The notes beneath the pieces were generated by a model. That model saw only the letters and a program-made list of their open reading frames with translations, had not been told where the DNA came from and ran no database searches. From the NCBI RefSeq assembly GCF_002575655.3, contig NC_053037.3:251939135-252003134 (forward strand): 64,000 bases of DNA. Direction: 5' to 3'. This stretch comes from Aegilops tauschii subsp. strangulata. Its lineage: Eukaryota > Streptophyta > Magnoliopsida > Poales > Poaceae. This document shows, piece by piece, positions 1-11,086 of the stretch. The stretch's first letter is position 1. The number at the start of each line of letters is the position of its first letter. Made by a program: the position numbers and the translations under genes.

Positions 1-443
1 ATTTTAATAGAGGTGTTGTGATCAACACTACTAGTTGGAATAGCTTCTACCCACTTAGTAACATAATCAACAGCAACCAAAATATGTGTATACCCATTAG
101 AGGAAGGAAAAGGTCCCATGTGATCAAAACCCCAAACATCAAATGGTTCAACAGCAAGTGAATAATTCATATGCATTTCTTGACGCGTACCAATATTACA
201 TATTCTTTGACCATTCATCACAAGATAAGACGAACTTATGAGCATCCTTGAAAAGAGTAGCCAATAAAACCCAGACTGCAATACCTTGTGAGTAGTTCTG
301 TCTACCGCATGATGTCCTCCATAAGCTTCGGAGTGACATTTCCATAGGATTTGTCCATGTTCATGCTCAGGTACACAACATCTAATAATTCCATCTACTC
401 CTTCTTTATAAAGATGTGGGTCATCCAGAAGTAATGTCTTAAA
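1..443 (-). pseudogene. A1 integrase, zinc-binding region and start of catalytic core, broken
   Basis: Translating the minus strand in shifting frames gives an integrase zinc-binding stretch (GGHHAVDRT followed by KVLQSGFYW). Further on comes the start of the core, with [12 protein letters not shown] and then [17 protein letters not shown]. The first catalytic Asp of the DDE triad would be in the DHMGPF segment. The rest of the core lies beyond the window edge. Several in-frame stops and frame changes show decay. In the family this enzyme inserts the cDNA into the host chromosome. Confidence 0.7.
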
Positions 444-1297
444 TCATAGAAGAATTTTTTTCTTTTGTTGGTATGTAAAGCTAGGTGGTAAATATTTAGC
501 AACAATGTAATTAGCATAGTCAGCATACCAAGGAGTATTATGAGAAACATTTATTGCAGCTAACTTCTCATGAGGAAAACTATCATCAATAGGTAGTGGG
601 TCATCAAGTACATTCTCTAACCTAGACAAGTTATCAGCTACGGGGTTCTCTGCTCCTTTTCTACCAGTGATATGTAAATCAAATTCTTGTAGTAAGAGAA
701 CCCATCGAATAAGCTTAGGTTTAGCATCTTTCTTTTCCATAAGATATCTAATAGCAGCATGGTCGGTGTGAACAATTACTTTTGAATCAACAATGTAAGA
801 TCTAAATTTATCACATGCAAACACCACTGCTAGAAATTCTTTTTCAGTAGTAGCATAATTTCTTTGAGCACCGTCTAGAGTTTTACTAGCATAATGAATA
901 ACATTTAGTTTATTATCAACTCTTTGTCCTAGAACAGCTCCAACAGCATAATCACTAGCATCACACATAATTTCAGAAGGCAAGTTCTAGTCAGGTGGTT
1001 GAATAATAGGTGCAGAAATTAAGGCTTTCTTGAGTGTTTAGAAGGCTTCTAAACAATCATCATCAAAAACAAAAGGAACATCCTTTTGCAAAAGGTTTGT
1101 AAGGGGCCTAGAAATTTTAGAAAAGTCTTTGATAAATCTCCTATAGAAACCAGCATGACCTAAGAAACTACGATACCTTTGATATCTTTAGGACATGGCA
1201 TTTTCTCAATTGCATCAACCTTAGCTTTGTCCACTTCAATACCTCTTTCAAAAATTTTATGGCCCAAAACAATACCTTCATTAACCATAAAGTGGCA
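444..1297 (-). pseudogene. A1 RT C-terminus and RNase H, frameshifted
   Basis: 444-983 is an open stretch with RNase H features: [14 protein letters not shown] near the start, then [25 protein letters not shown] and [11 protein letters not shown]. 984-1297 continues the RT connection region ([16 protein letters not shown] is readable) but is broken by frameshifts. It follows the RT open frame after a TAG at 1297-1299, where A2 has an AAG Lys codon. RNase H degrades the RNA strand during cDNA synthesis. Not functional here. Confidence 0.75.
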
Positions 1298-3607
1298 CTA
1301 CTCCCAATTCAAGACAAGATTTATTTCCTCACATCTCTGCAAAACTTGATCAAGATTGCTTAAACCGTCATCAAAAGACTTCCCATAAACAGAAAAGTCA
1401 TCCATGAAAACCTCTACAATCTTTTCACAAAAGTCAGAGAATATAGTAGTCATACATCTTTGAAAGGTAGTAGGTGCATTGCATAAACCAAACGGCATAC
1501 GTCTATAAGCATAAGTTCCAAAGGGACAAGTGAAAGTGGTCTTTTCTTGATTAGGTTGAGAAACAGGTATTTGTGAAAAACCAGAATATCCATCAAGGAA
1601 GCAAAAATGTGTGTGCTTAGATAATCTTTCTAGCATTTGATCAATAAAAGGAAGAGGGTAATGATCTTTTCTATTTTCTTTGTTTAATTTTCTAAAATTA
1701 ATTACTATTCTATAGCATGTAACAATTCTTTGTGGAATAAGTCCATTCTTAATATTAGGAACAACAGTAATATCTCCTTTCTTAGGGACACAATGAACAT
1801 GACTTACCCATCTACTATCAGCTATTGGATAGATTATACCTGCTTCCAGAAGTTTTAATATTTCCGTTCTTACCACTTCCTTCATATTCGGATTTAACCG
1901 ACATTGGTGATCAACAACGGGTTTAGCATCGGGTTCCATATTAATCTTGTGCTGACCTAGAGTGGGACTAATGCCCTTTAAATCATCAAGAGTATATCCA
2001 ATAGCAGCTCGGTGGTTCCTTAGAACTTTCAATAATCTTTCTTCTTCATGTTCTGAAAGGTTAGCACTAATAATAACAGGATATATCTTCTTCTCATCAA
2101 GATAAGCATATTTCAAAGTGTTTGGCAATTGTTTTAATTCAAACACAGGATCACCTTTAGGTGGAGGAGGACCTCCTAGAGTTTCAATTAGCAAATTGTG
2201 TTTAAGCAAAGGACGTTGTTCAAAGAAGATCTTATCTATTTCACTTCTTTCATGCATATGTAAATCATTTTCATGGTCTAGCAGATATTGTTCTAGAGGA
2301 TCAGTAGGAGGCACAACAATAGAAGCAAGACCAATTATTTCATCCTTACTAGGCAATTCTTTTTTATGAGGTTTTCTACTAAAATTGGAAAAATTAAACT
2401 CATGAGACTCATCACCAAAGCGGACACCGACAGTTTGTTTCTCGCAATCTGTTTTAGCGTTAACGATGTTCAAGAAAGGTCTACCAAAGATAATGGGACA
2501 AAAATCATCTTGTGGGGAACCAAGAACAAGAAAATTAGTAGGATATTTTATTTTCCCACACAAGACTTCAGCATCTCTAACAATCCCAAGTGGTGTCATG
2601 GTGTCTCCATTAGCAAGTTTAATAGTAGAATCTATTTCTTCTATTTCAGCGGGTGCTATGTCATTCATAATTTCTTGATATAAGGTAAAGGGAATAGCAC
2701 TCACGCTAGCACCCATGTCACATAAACCATGATAACAGTGATCTCCTATTTTAACTGAGACAACAGGCATGCCAACAACTGGTGTATGTTTATCCTCTTT
2801 ATCAGGTTTGGCAATTCTAGTAGCTTCATTACAGAAGTAAATAACATGCCCATCTATATTTTCTTCCAGGAGATCCTTTACCATAGCAACACTAGGTTCT
2901 ACTTTGATTTGTTCATCAGGTTTTGGTGTTCTAATATAGCTTCTATTGACCACAGTTGAAACTTTAGCATGTTCCTTTATCCTAACAGGGAAAGGTCGTT
3001 TCTCAATATAAGTAGTAGGAACAACTGGATCAACTTTATAAATAATAGTTTCCTCTTTAGCTAGTACAGGTTCTTTGATTTCTTCTTTAATAGGTGGGTG
3101 ATATTTAAACCACTTCTCCTTAGGGAGATCAACATGAGTAGCAAATGATTCACAAAAGGAGGCTACTATCTCAGAGTCAAGTCCATATTTAGTGCTAAAC
3201 TTTTGAAAAGCATCGGTATTCATAAAAGATTTAACACAATCATACTTAAGCTTAATACCTAACTCTTTACCTTCGTCGAGTTCCCGATCTTCAGAGTTGT
3301 GTTTAATTCTTTCCAAAAGATCCCACCGGAATTCAATAGTCTTCTTCATAAAAGAACCAGCACAAGAGATATCAAGCATGGATCGATCATTATGAGAAAG
3401 CCGAGCATAAAAATTCTGGATAATAATTTCTCTTAAGAGCTCATGATTGGGGCATGAATATAACATCGACTTAAGCCTCCCCCAAGCTAGAGCGATACTT
3501 TCTCCTTCATGAGGCCAAAAATTATATGTGTAATTCCGATCACGATGAACTAGATGCATAGGATAATTTTTTGGTGAAACTCCAATTTCAATCGATTCCA
3601 ATTCCAA
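1298..3607 (-). pseudogene. A1 gag C-terminal part, aspartic protease and reverse transcriptase
   Basis: A 769-codon open stretch with no credible start of its own. It begins inside gag (PMHLVHRDRNYTY) because of an upstream frame change. Around residues 290-310 is a retropepsin-like site, DMGASVSAIP. RT follows, with a DGYSGFSQIPV motif, an RRMPFGLCNAP motif and the catalytic box as FMDD near the C-terminus. It ends at a premature TAG just after the RT palm. A2 codes Lys at the same place, so the stop is a point mutation. The frame lacks gag's N-terminus, RNase H and integrase. Confidence 0.8.
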
Positions 3608-3928
3608 GATCCAATATCATCGCATAGCCTATACCATGCCAATGCTTTTTCCCTTCAAAGATAAAGGGAAAACTTTCTTCTTAACCTCATCTCCGGGTAA
3701 ACCTGCAAGCTTAAACAATCCACAAATTTCTTACACATATATCAAGTGCATATCAGGATGTTCTGTTCCATCTCCTGCATAAGGATTAGCTAGCAGTTGT
3801 TCTATCATACCCGAAGGAATTTCATATTCAATATTTTTAGTAGGTGCAGTAGGTTTAGGGGTAACTAATTGTGGTTCTGGTCGAGGTGAAGATACCTCGA
3901 ACAAACCCCTCAAAGGATTGTTTTCCAT
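3608..3928 (-). pseudogene. A1 gag N-terminus, interrupted by stop and frameshift
   Basis: Begins at an ATG at 3928 with MENNPLRGLFEVSSPRP and continues through IPSGMIEQLLANPYAGDG and HPDMHLIYV. A TAA at 3731-3733 stands where A2 reads on as DEVCGLFKLAG. The matching A2 stretch shows that about 100 further gag residues should follow before the frame at 3607. N1 has inserted 12 bp upstream of this ATG and separates gag from its leader. Gag forms the virus-like particle in which cDNA is made. Confidence 0.75.
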
Positions 3929-3940
3929 AGTAACAAGTGA

Positions 3941-4921
3941 TGATAGAGGCGAGGGTGTCCCGATCTTTCGATGAGATGATAACTATCGATTTGGTGGAGC
4001 CGACTTTGACGATCCGACTACAAACGTGCATGACGTTGCGCCTTAGCAATCGCTAAACCAATCTCCCAAGGTTATTGACGATGCTGGAAGCACAATCAGC
4101 CTGACCACGAAGGTATATTCCTGCACGCAATCGAAGAAAAGCAAGAATACGATAATGCAATCTGAATATTGCGAATATAGATGAAGTATTGATAAAGGTG
4201 GGGATCCGAAAGCGGTCTTGGTCTGGTCGTTGGACACAAACGAAGTACACGAAGTTGCAATGGCAAACTTTTAACTAAACAAATCCCAAGCAAAGAGCTA
4301 CTAGATGGATCTACTTATGTAGGAGCAAGGGGTGGAGGCCATGGAGGTGGGAGGACGTCCCAAGGCAGCCTAAAACCAACCCTGGGTCGTACAAGGCTCA
4401 TGAGCCCAAGTGGAGGTGATGCAACACCTTTGGACTTGTTGTTTGACTCGGATCCTGGTGCAGCGTCAGATTGTTTCGTCCATATCTCAACGCTCCGAAC
4501 GAATTCAAAGGTGAATCCAGTTGGGTTGGAAAGAGGACGAAATCTACTTTCCAACAAAAAAAGAATCACCCAATTCGGAGTCCGTATGAAAAAGTTGTTG
4601 GCGTTTTGAGTCAGGTATGTCTGTGCAGTCCGAATCTGAATCCAGAACGTGAGAGACTTGGACTCTATCTTCTCTTGGCCCAAAAGTGACGTGAGAGGAC
4701 TTTTTGAACAGAACCTAAACTTCTCCTTTTCCCTTATCTTCATATGTGGATTGTACAAATGTCCCATACACCTGCAATTAGACAAAACACAAAAGTGTGT
4801 GAAGTATTTTTGTTCTGGATAACATAAATAGATTATTGAATAGTTTGCACTAGAAATCACCTGACAAATATGCATGTATGCAATATTTTTGGTCGTATCC
4901 AAGGTAGTCATGTCCTCATCA
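3941..4921 (-). repeat. N1 3' LTR
   Basis: 981 bp, reverse-complement of the + strand starting TGATAGAGGCGAGG and ending GTCCTCATCA. It closely matches the N1 5' LTR at 7726-8707. A purine tract AAGAAGGGGA-type PPT lies next to it at 4922-4937. A ~200-codon frame (4315-4992) enters the LTR from the internal side, as in N3. Confidence 0.93.
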
Positions 4922-4937
4922 TCATCCCCTTCTTGAA
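4922..4937 (-). promoter_or_regulatory. N1 polypurine tract (plus-strand cDNA primer)
   Basis: The sense strand reads AAGAAGGGGATGATG immediately before the 3' LTR. All CRM-type copies here have the AAGAAGGGG core at this place. The PPT primes second-strand cDNA. Confidence 0.8.
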
Positions 4938-4976
4938 AATAAAGCCGTCCTCGGCGTTGCTTAATCTGAAATGTGG

Positions 4977-6320
4977 CTAACAAAAGAGACAAGGTGTAAT
5001 GTTGTATATGTATATGTCATCCATTTTTACTTCCCGTGGATTTTGCACATATGACACATGTATACATGAGTAACTTACATAGTTAATAAAATATAAAGCC
5101 AAAATATTATCACAAGAAGTAGAAGGCATGAAAGTATTGCAACTCAGTTTGCACATATAAGTGAAGCTCTTATTCATATGAAAAGATTGACAATATTCAT
5201 CATTAAACCATCCCAACATTGGTGAATAAACCTTACTTGCATCAAATTTACATGCTACAACATGCTTAAATAAGCAAACATGCAATAAGTCATTTGACAC
5301 AGAATCATCACCAAGATTAGAGGTCATATCAAAATGATTAAACATTGGTTCTTTTGCATCAACAGTTAATTCATTGGGTGCACTCAAAATTGTTGGTATT
5401 TCAGTTGTTTGATCACATGACGCATTCATGACAGTAACATGATTCTCTAAAATAGGTGATGCGCTCAAATCAATAGGTAACTCAACACATGATGTATTCA
5501 AGTTAACTAGGCATGCATCATTCTCATGTGAAGTTATATCATCAATACCTTTACAGTTACCTTGTCGCAAAGATGTAGCTGATGTAGGTACGGATGATGG
5601 CAATGTACCATACTCTTGAGATGATGTCGCGCTCACAATCTGAGGTGTGGCTGCTCTAGTAGGTGCAACGGTGGAGGAACCAAGCGGTGGTGGTGAGCAT
5701 GAACTAGAATAGTAGTTGTTGTAGTCATCCAATGCATCCTCCTGTAACTGTCTCTCAAAGGTACAAGCACGAACATACATACCAGTAATGCAACGAGGAA
5801 TATACTGAAATCGTGCCTGAATATCATGGTTCAAACCACCAAAAAATCTATTCATTGTATCATCCTCAGATTCTTCTATGTCACAATGATGCATATAAGA
5901 TTTGAACTCTAGGTAGTAAGCATGAACAGTGTTGTTGCCTTGTTTAAATTGTTCAAATTTGCGAAGCAATTCACGACGATAGTAAGGAGGGAAAAATTGT
6001 TGTCTCATTACATCTTTCAAATCTTTCCAAGTTGTGGGTTGGTTATCAATGTTTTTCTTACAATGCACACTCCACCAAACAGAAGCAAAACCAGTAAATG
6101 CTCTAGTGGCAGCTCGTACTCGCTCAAGTTCAGAAAAGTCATGGTGACTAAAAACTTGTTCTACTTCAAGCTCCCAAGCTAGATAAATAGTAGGATTAAA
6201 TCTACCCTCAAATGACGGTAAAGAGATAACCTGACCATGTGCTTGTGTGTGTTGTCCCAACTCTCGTGATGATAATGATGTGTCCGTCGTCCAAGAACTT
6301 CTATCTCCGGAACCTGTCAT
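4977..6320 (-). CDS. N1 gag-like protein (divergent gag version) with Cys-rich C-terminal region
   Basis: The preferred start is the ATG at 6320 (MTGSGDRSSW); the open frame extends five codons further to a TTG. Length is 447 codons. Residues ~35-200 are a retrotransposon gag core: SLPSFEGRFNPTIYLAWE, FTGFASVWWS, PTTWKDLKDVMRQQF and a FGGLNHDIQ motif. No CCHC zinc knuckle is visible. The second half (CLVNLNTSCVELP, then MLGWFNDEYCQSFHMNKSF) is shared with N2 and N3, although the gag cores differ greatly. A 1-nt deletion near 5000 relative to N3 ends the frame as YNITPCLFC instead of running on into the LTR. It may supply particle protein; function is inferred from the family. Confidence 0.75.
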   Translation of the reverse strand: MTGSGDRSSWTTDTSLSSRELGQHTQAHGQVISLPSFEGRFNPTIYLAWELEVEQVFSHHDFSELERVRAATRAFTGFASVWWSVHCKKNIDNQPTTWKDLKDVMRQQFFPPYYRRELLRKFEQFKQGNNTVHAYYLEFKSYMHHCDIEESEDDTMNRFFGGLNHDIQARFQYIPRCITGMYVRACTFERQLQEDALDDYNNYYSSSCSPPPLGSSTVAPTRAATPQIVSATSSQEYGTLPSSVPTSATSLRQGNCKGIDDITSHENDACLVNLNTSCVELPIDLSASPILENHVTVMNASCDQTTEIPTILSAPNELTVDAKEPMFNHFDMTSNLGDDSVSNDLLHVCLFKHVVACKFDASKVYSPMLGWFNDEYCQSFHMNKSFTYMCKLSCNTFMPSTSCDNILALYFINYVSYSCIHVSYVQNPREVKMDDIYIYNITPCLFC

Positions 6321-7714
6321 GATTAGTAGAAACAAGAAACAAAATTCAAGAATAATGTTCCGATGAACTACTAGGATGTGGTTGTAAAGTGCTCACAGTA
6401 AAGCAAATATCAATATCTTACAAGTTCTTACCAAGCAGCAGGTGGTGACAGGCAACCAGCGGTGTCAAATAACTCTGAAGATTGTGTAAAGCGATTGCCA
6501 GGGGAACGTACGTATACACGGTGCAGAAATATGTGGAGCTGGGTTGGCTATATATGGTAGCAAAATATTAGCAATAATCTATTCAGAGATGCAATGTTGA
6601 ATAAACGCTCAACGACGGTACTGTGCTGGTCCTAGGCTAGACCGGACTAGGGACGCGAGCCTAGAACACTAATGAGGTCACGGCGTAGCACAACTAGCAT
6701 CAATGAAGGATACTAAGTAGCTCTGGACAGCAAGATATTAGTGAAGATCACAACGGCAGTAAAGATAATGATGAAAAACAACTGCCAAGCAGGATATCCA
6801 ACAACTCTCTCCAACTTTCCTCTTGAAAAGTTTGAGCCAATTTTCTGATAACTTTTTTCAAAGAATGCTATTAACTCAAGCTTTCCAATGCAAAAAGAAT
6901 CACTCAATTCCGAATTGATATGAGGAGTCAAAGAATTCTAAAACTGGCCTGAAAAACTAGAATAAGCTGTGTCCGCGAACTTCGGAGGGCAAAAAGACCT
7001 ATTTAGAAGCCGATTTTGAGGTCTCAAATAGTGAACAAGCCTCTGTAACTATTTAGATGCGGCTCGTCGCTAGCTTTCATTTGAGTACTCGTGGAGCCAA
7101 AACTGACTTCGTATGAGGAAGTTATGCCTGTTCTACTGAACAGTGCACAAAACAGATTCCAATCCGAATTCAACTACGAGATTGAGTCTAGATAGATCCG
7201 AATTTTTTTTCTTCTCTTTTTTTTCCTCACACTTTTTTTCTTTCTCTCTTTTTCTTTCTCTGACTTTTTTTTCTTTTTTTTCTCTCTTTTTTTTCTCCGT
7301 CTTTTTTTTCTCTCTCCCTCTTTCCAAAACAAACTAGATAAGATGCAGATTGGATCAAGCGAAGATGTGAACGATCTCAACTATGATTATGATAATGAAC
7401 AGTGGGTAGCATGTACAGGAAATTGATGGTTGGGTGGTGGACAACGGAAGGGATAACGATGCAGCGGCGGCGTGACTAATGTCAACAGAACTCGAAACTC
7501 TAAACGAACTAGACACTAAGACCAGCAAGTCGACACGACGATGCAACCGATAATTCAATAATGCAAACAATGAAAAGAAAATTGCAAAGGCTCAGACTGG
7601 TTTGGACAAAGGATGAATAGATCTAACTTTTTTTGTGGCTTTTTCTTGGATAGTAGGTAAGAAAATAAATCTAATCTAGGGAGAGCTGGAAATTCTCACC
7701 GAGCAACCTGAAAA
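6321..7714 (-). other. N1 leader (5' untranslated region)
   Basis: About 1.4 kb between primer site and gag. On the sense strand it has a conserved block after the PBS, a purine (A/G) tract (7200-7325), then a second conserved block ending at gag. That block contains the hairpin GGTCTAGCCTAGGACC (6628-6643). The same order occurs in N2, N3, D and E. No coding sequence is supported; ORFs across 7133-7380 are low-complexity artefacts of the purine tract. Confidence 0.8.
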
Positions 7715-7723
7715 CTGATACCA
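7715..7723 (-). promoter_or_regulatory. N1 primer binding site, initiator tRNA-Met type
   Basis: Sense TGGTATCAG, two bases after the 5' LTR end. It matches the 3' end complement of plant initiator tRNA-Met over nine bases. The next bases diverge from the full TGGTATCAGAGC seen in H. Confidence 0.85.
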
Positions 7724-7725
7724 CT

Positions 7726-8707
7726 TGATAGAGGCGAGGGTGTCCCGATCTTTCGATGAGATGATAACTATCGATTTGGTGGAGCCGACTTTGACGATCC
7801 GACTACAAACGTGCACGACGTTGCGCCTTAGCAATCGCTAAACCAATCTCCCGAGGTTACTGACGATGCTGGAAGCACAATCAGCCTGACCACGAAGGTA
7901 TATTCCTGCACGCAATCGAAGAACAAGCAAGAATATGATAATGCAATCTGAATATTGCGAATATAGATGAAGTATTGATAAAGGTGGGGATCTGAAAGCG
8001 GTCTTGGTCTGGTCGTTGGACACAAACGAAGTACACGAAGTTGCAATGGCAAACTTTTAACTAAACAAATCCCAAGCAAAAAGCTACTAGATGGATCTAC
8101 TTATATAGGAGCAAGGGGTGGAGGCCATGGAGGTGGGAGGATGTCCCAAGGCAGCCTAAAACCAACCCTAGGTCGTACAAGGCTCATGAGCCCAAGTGGA
8201 GGTGATGCAACACCTTTGGACTTGTTGTTTGACTCGGATCCTGCTGCAGCGTCAGATTGTTTCGTCCAAATCTCAACGCTCCGGACGAATTTAAAGGTGA
8301 ATCCAGTTGGGTTGGAAAGAGGACGAAATCTACTTTCCAACAAAAAAAGAATCACCCAATTCGGAGTCCATAAGAAAAAGTTGTTGGCGTTTTGAGTTAG
8401 GTATGTCTATGCAGTCCGAATCTGAATCCAGAACGTGAGAGACTTGGACTCTATCTTCTCTTGGCCCAAAAGTGACGTGAGAGGACTTTTTGAACAGAAC
8501 CTAAACTTCTCCTTTTCCCTTATCTTCATATGTGGATTGTACAAATGTCCCATACACTTGCAATTAGACAAAACACAAAAGTGTGTGAAGTATTTTTGTT
8601 CTGGATAACATAAATAGATTATTGAATAGTTTGCACTAGAAATCACCTGAGAAATATGCATGTATGCAATATTTTTGGTCGTATCCAAGGTAGTCATGTC
8701 CTCATCA
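7726..8707 (-). repeat. N1 5' LTR with promoter
   Basis: 982 bp. A sense TATATAAG box lies at about 8100-8107. The U3 portion is shared with N2 and N3. The R-U5 portion (7726 to ~8090) is also alignable with the LTR of the autonomous element D. Target duplication AGTGA follows at 8708. Confidence 0.92.
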
Positions 8708-8792
8708 AGTGACAATAAATTTCAGCACGTAGTAATAATTTTTTCTTACCAAGAGCGCTTCACTCCCCGGCAACGGCGCCAGAACAGAGCCT
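8708..8792 (-). promoter_or_regulatory. A1 leader with tRNA-Asp-type primer binding site
   Basis: The leader resumes after N1 and matches A2 at 43284-43381. The site at 8764-8781 reads TGGCGCCGTTGCCGGGGA on the sense strand, the typical tRNA-Asp primer site of Athila-like elements. It lies about 11 bp inside the LTR edge, as in A2. Confidence 0.85.
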
Positions 8793-10290
8793 TCATGACC
8801 CAGAAGTATATGGGATCAATTGTAGCCTTTTTGATAAGTAAGAGTGTCGAACCCAACGAGGAGCAGAAGGAAATGACAAGTGATTTTCAGCAAGGTAATG
8901 TCTGCAAGTGCTGAAATTTTAAGTAGCAGAGTAGTTTGATAGCAAGATAATTTGTAACGAGCAAGTAACGGTAACGGTAACAAACGTGCAGCAAGGTAGC
9001 CCAATCCTTTTGAGGCAAACGACAGGCTAAAATGGCCTCTTATAAAAAGCAAAGCGTTCGTCAGGGTACATGGGAATTTCATCTAGTCACTTTCATCTTG
9101 TTGATTCGATTCGTGTTCGCTACTTTGATAATTTGATATGTGGGTGGACCGGTGCTTAGGTGTTTTTCTTACTTGAACAAGCCTCCTACTTATGATTAAC
9201 CCCTCGCAAGCATCCACAACTATGAGAAAAGTATTAAGGATAAATTCTAACCATAACACTAAACTTTTGGATCCAATCGGTCCCTTACGGAATAGCGCAT
9301 AAACTAGGGTTTAAGCTGCTGTCACTCTCGCAACCCATCATCTAATAACTACTCCACAATGCATTCCCTTAGGCCCAACTATGGTGAAGTGTCATGTAGT
9401 CGACGTTCACATGACACCACTAAGGGAATCAGAACATACATACTATCAAAATATTGAACACATATCAAGTTCACATGATTACTTGCAACATGAATTCTCC
9501 CATGAACTCAAGAACAAAAGTAACTACTCATAAATGATAATCATGCTCAAGATCAGAGGGGTGTTAAATAGCATATTGGATTTGAACATATAATCTTGAG
9601 CCAAATAAACAATAGAGTAATCAACTACAAGATGTAATCAACACTACTAGTCATCCACAAGCACCAATCTATAGTTCCGGTACACAGATTGAACACAAGT
9701 GATGAACTAAGGTTTGAGAGGAGATGGTGTTGTTGAAGATGTTGATGGAGATTGCCCTCCCCAAGATGGGAGATTTATTGGTGATGATGATGATGATGAT
9801 TTCCCCCTCCGGGAGGGAAGTTCCCCCGGCGGAATCGCTCCGCCGGAGGGCAAAAGTGTTCCTGCCCAAGTTCCGCCTCGAGACGGCGGCGCTCCATCCC
9901 GAAAGTCCTCCCCTTATTTTTTCTAGGTCAAAATGACTTATATAGCAGAAGATGGGCACCGGAGGTGGGCTAGGCTGAGCACAACCCACCTGGGCGCGCC
10001 CTGGTGTCTTGTGCTCACCAGGTGGCCCCCTCCGGTGGTTATTTGCTCCAGTATTTCTTATTTATTCCATAAAAATCCTTGTGAAGTTTCAGCCCATTTG
10101 GAGTGGTGCAGAATAGGTGGCCTGGCGTAGCTTTTCCAGGTCTAGATTTCCAACTGCCGGAATTCTTCCTCGTTGTGTGTACCTTGCATATTATGACAGA
10201 AAAGGCATTAGAATTACTCCAAAAAGCATTGTTATGGATAAAAACAAGACAAATAATAGTAGGTAAACATGATCCAAAAAGGACGTTTCA
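8793..10290 (-). repeat. A1 5' LTR
   Basis: About 1.5 kb, alignable along its whole length with both A2 LTRs. The A2 ends are fixed by a target duplication. By that comparison the A1 LTR runs from TCATGACCCAG to GGACGTTTCA on the + strand. The open frames at 9669-10130 are fortuitous, since the same region is broken in A2's LTRs. No target duplication can be tested because the other LTR is outside the window. Confidence 0.85.
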
Positions 10291-10552
10291 ATTGCCGTTC
10301 GATCGCGGCGCATCCTACGGTGCACACGCGCGATCCGCGTCGCTGGCGTTCCGGCCAGTCATAACGCAACACACAATAGGCTCAGGGCACACTGTTTCCG
10401 GAGGCGACGGAGATGAGCCGTGTGCGATACTGACGAGCAAAATTGTAAGGGAAGCCAAATTTCCTTCGTCGTTTGTCGCTGAGCTCTCAAAAACCACCAC
10501 ATTGTACGGCTACCCGGCCCCTCTGTCCCAAAGCTCTCTCCAAGCATCGTTC

Positions 10553-10936
10553 ATGGCACCACGACGCAGAGTAACTGATATGGCATCCCGCCGCACCGCG
10601 TTCCTCGTCGCCTGCGACCGCACACATGGTAAGGAAGCGATGGCATCTCGCCGCGCCGAGTTCATCGCCGTCGGGGTCAACATAGTTACGTGGGCGGACT
10701 TTGAGGCTGCCATGGCCGAATGGGCGGTGGATCTAGATGCGGCCAAAGACGCACAGAAGGAGCGGAAAAGGCAGAAAGCAGTCAAGAAAACAGAGTTCCA
10801 CTGCCGCAAGAAAGAAGAGGCCGCACGCCGTGCTGAGGAGAGCTTGGCGGAGATCGAAGCACGGTGGGATGCCGCCTACAAGGCTGGGAAGGAGAACGCC
10901 GGCATCTGGCTAGCATGCCCCGATGGCAGCATGTGA
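10553..10936 (+). CDS. GC-rich open frame of 127 codons, unknown; inside T
   Basis: Starts MAPRRRVTDMASRR and contains an internal repeat (MASRRTAF and MASRRAEF, 29 codons apart). A strongly charged, probably coiled-coil segment follows (residues ~55-115, rich in K, R, E and A, for example KDAQKERKRQK). It ends ACPDGSM. Base composition is far more GC-rich than the flanks, which supports a captured or real exon. The frame is open upstream to 10103, but that part belongs to A1's LTR. I do not recognise the family. It could be a transposon-borne gene fragment. Confidence 0.4.
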   Translation: MAPRRRVTDMASRRTAFLVACDRTHGKEAMASRRAEFIAVGVNIVTWADFEAAMAEWAVDLDAAKDAQKERKRQKAVKKTEFHCRKKEEAARRAEESLAEIEARWDAAYKAGKENAGIWLACPDGSM

Positions 10937-11086
10937 GAAGTAGTTAGTGCGTGTGTCGCCAGTAAGTTTGTATAATTAATTACGAGCGTCTACCAATACT
11001 ACATACGTACTAGTCTTAGAGCAAATTACCAGTAGTACTTTAAGTTGGTACTATCTATTATTAATGTACAATGTCGGTAAGCGCAT

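Larger units (their letters stand above)
3941..8707 (-). mobile_element. N1: complete gag-only (non-autonomous) CRM-like LTR retrotransposon
   Basis: Two LTRs of 981 and 982 bp bound 2.8 kb of internal sequence. Both sides carry the target duplication AGTGA (3936-3940 and 8708-8712). Sense LTR ends are TGATGAGGACATG and CTCTATCA. The primer site is TGGTATCAG (initiator tRNA-Met type). The only coding region is gag; there is no protease, RT or integrase. LTR, leader and 3' coding part closely match N2 and N3, but the gag core is clearly different. It inserted into A1's gag leader. Confidence 0.93.
1..10290 (-). mobile_element. A1: Athila-like Ty3/gypsy LTR retrotransposon, truncated by window edge
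   Basis: Reading on the minus strand from 10290: 5' LTR (8793-10290), tRNA-Asp-type primer site (8764-8781), gag, protease, RT, RNase H and integrase running off the left edge. The element is split by the complete element N1 (3941-8707), flanked by the 5-bp duplication AGTGA. Athila affiliation rests on the tRNA-Asp primer site, the FMDD-type RT with a DGYSGF motif, and close resemblance to A2 in the same window. The coding region carries several stops and frameshifts, so this copy is dead. The 3' LTR lies outside the window. Confidence 0.85.

Noticed and set aside
7133..7380. Open frames on both strands made of K/R/E or F/S runs
   Set aside because: They are translations of the purine/pyrimidine tract in the N1 leader (same at 24388-24732 and 36155-36441).
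9669..10130. Frames of 65-106 codons on both strands
   Set aside because: They lie in A1's LTR. The matching frames in A2's LTRs (34546-34924, 44213-44615) differ in start and end and have no motif.
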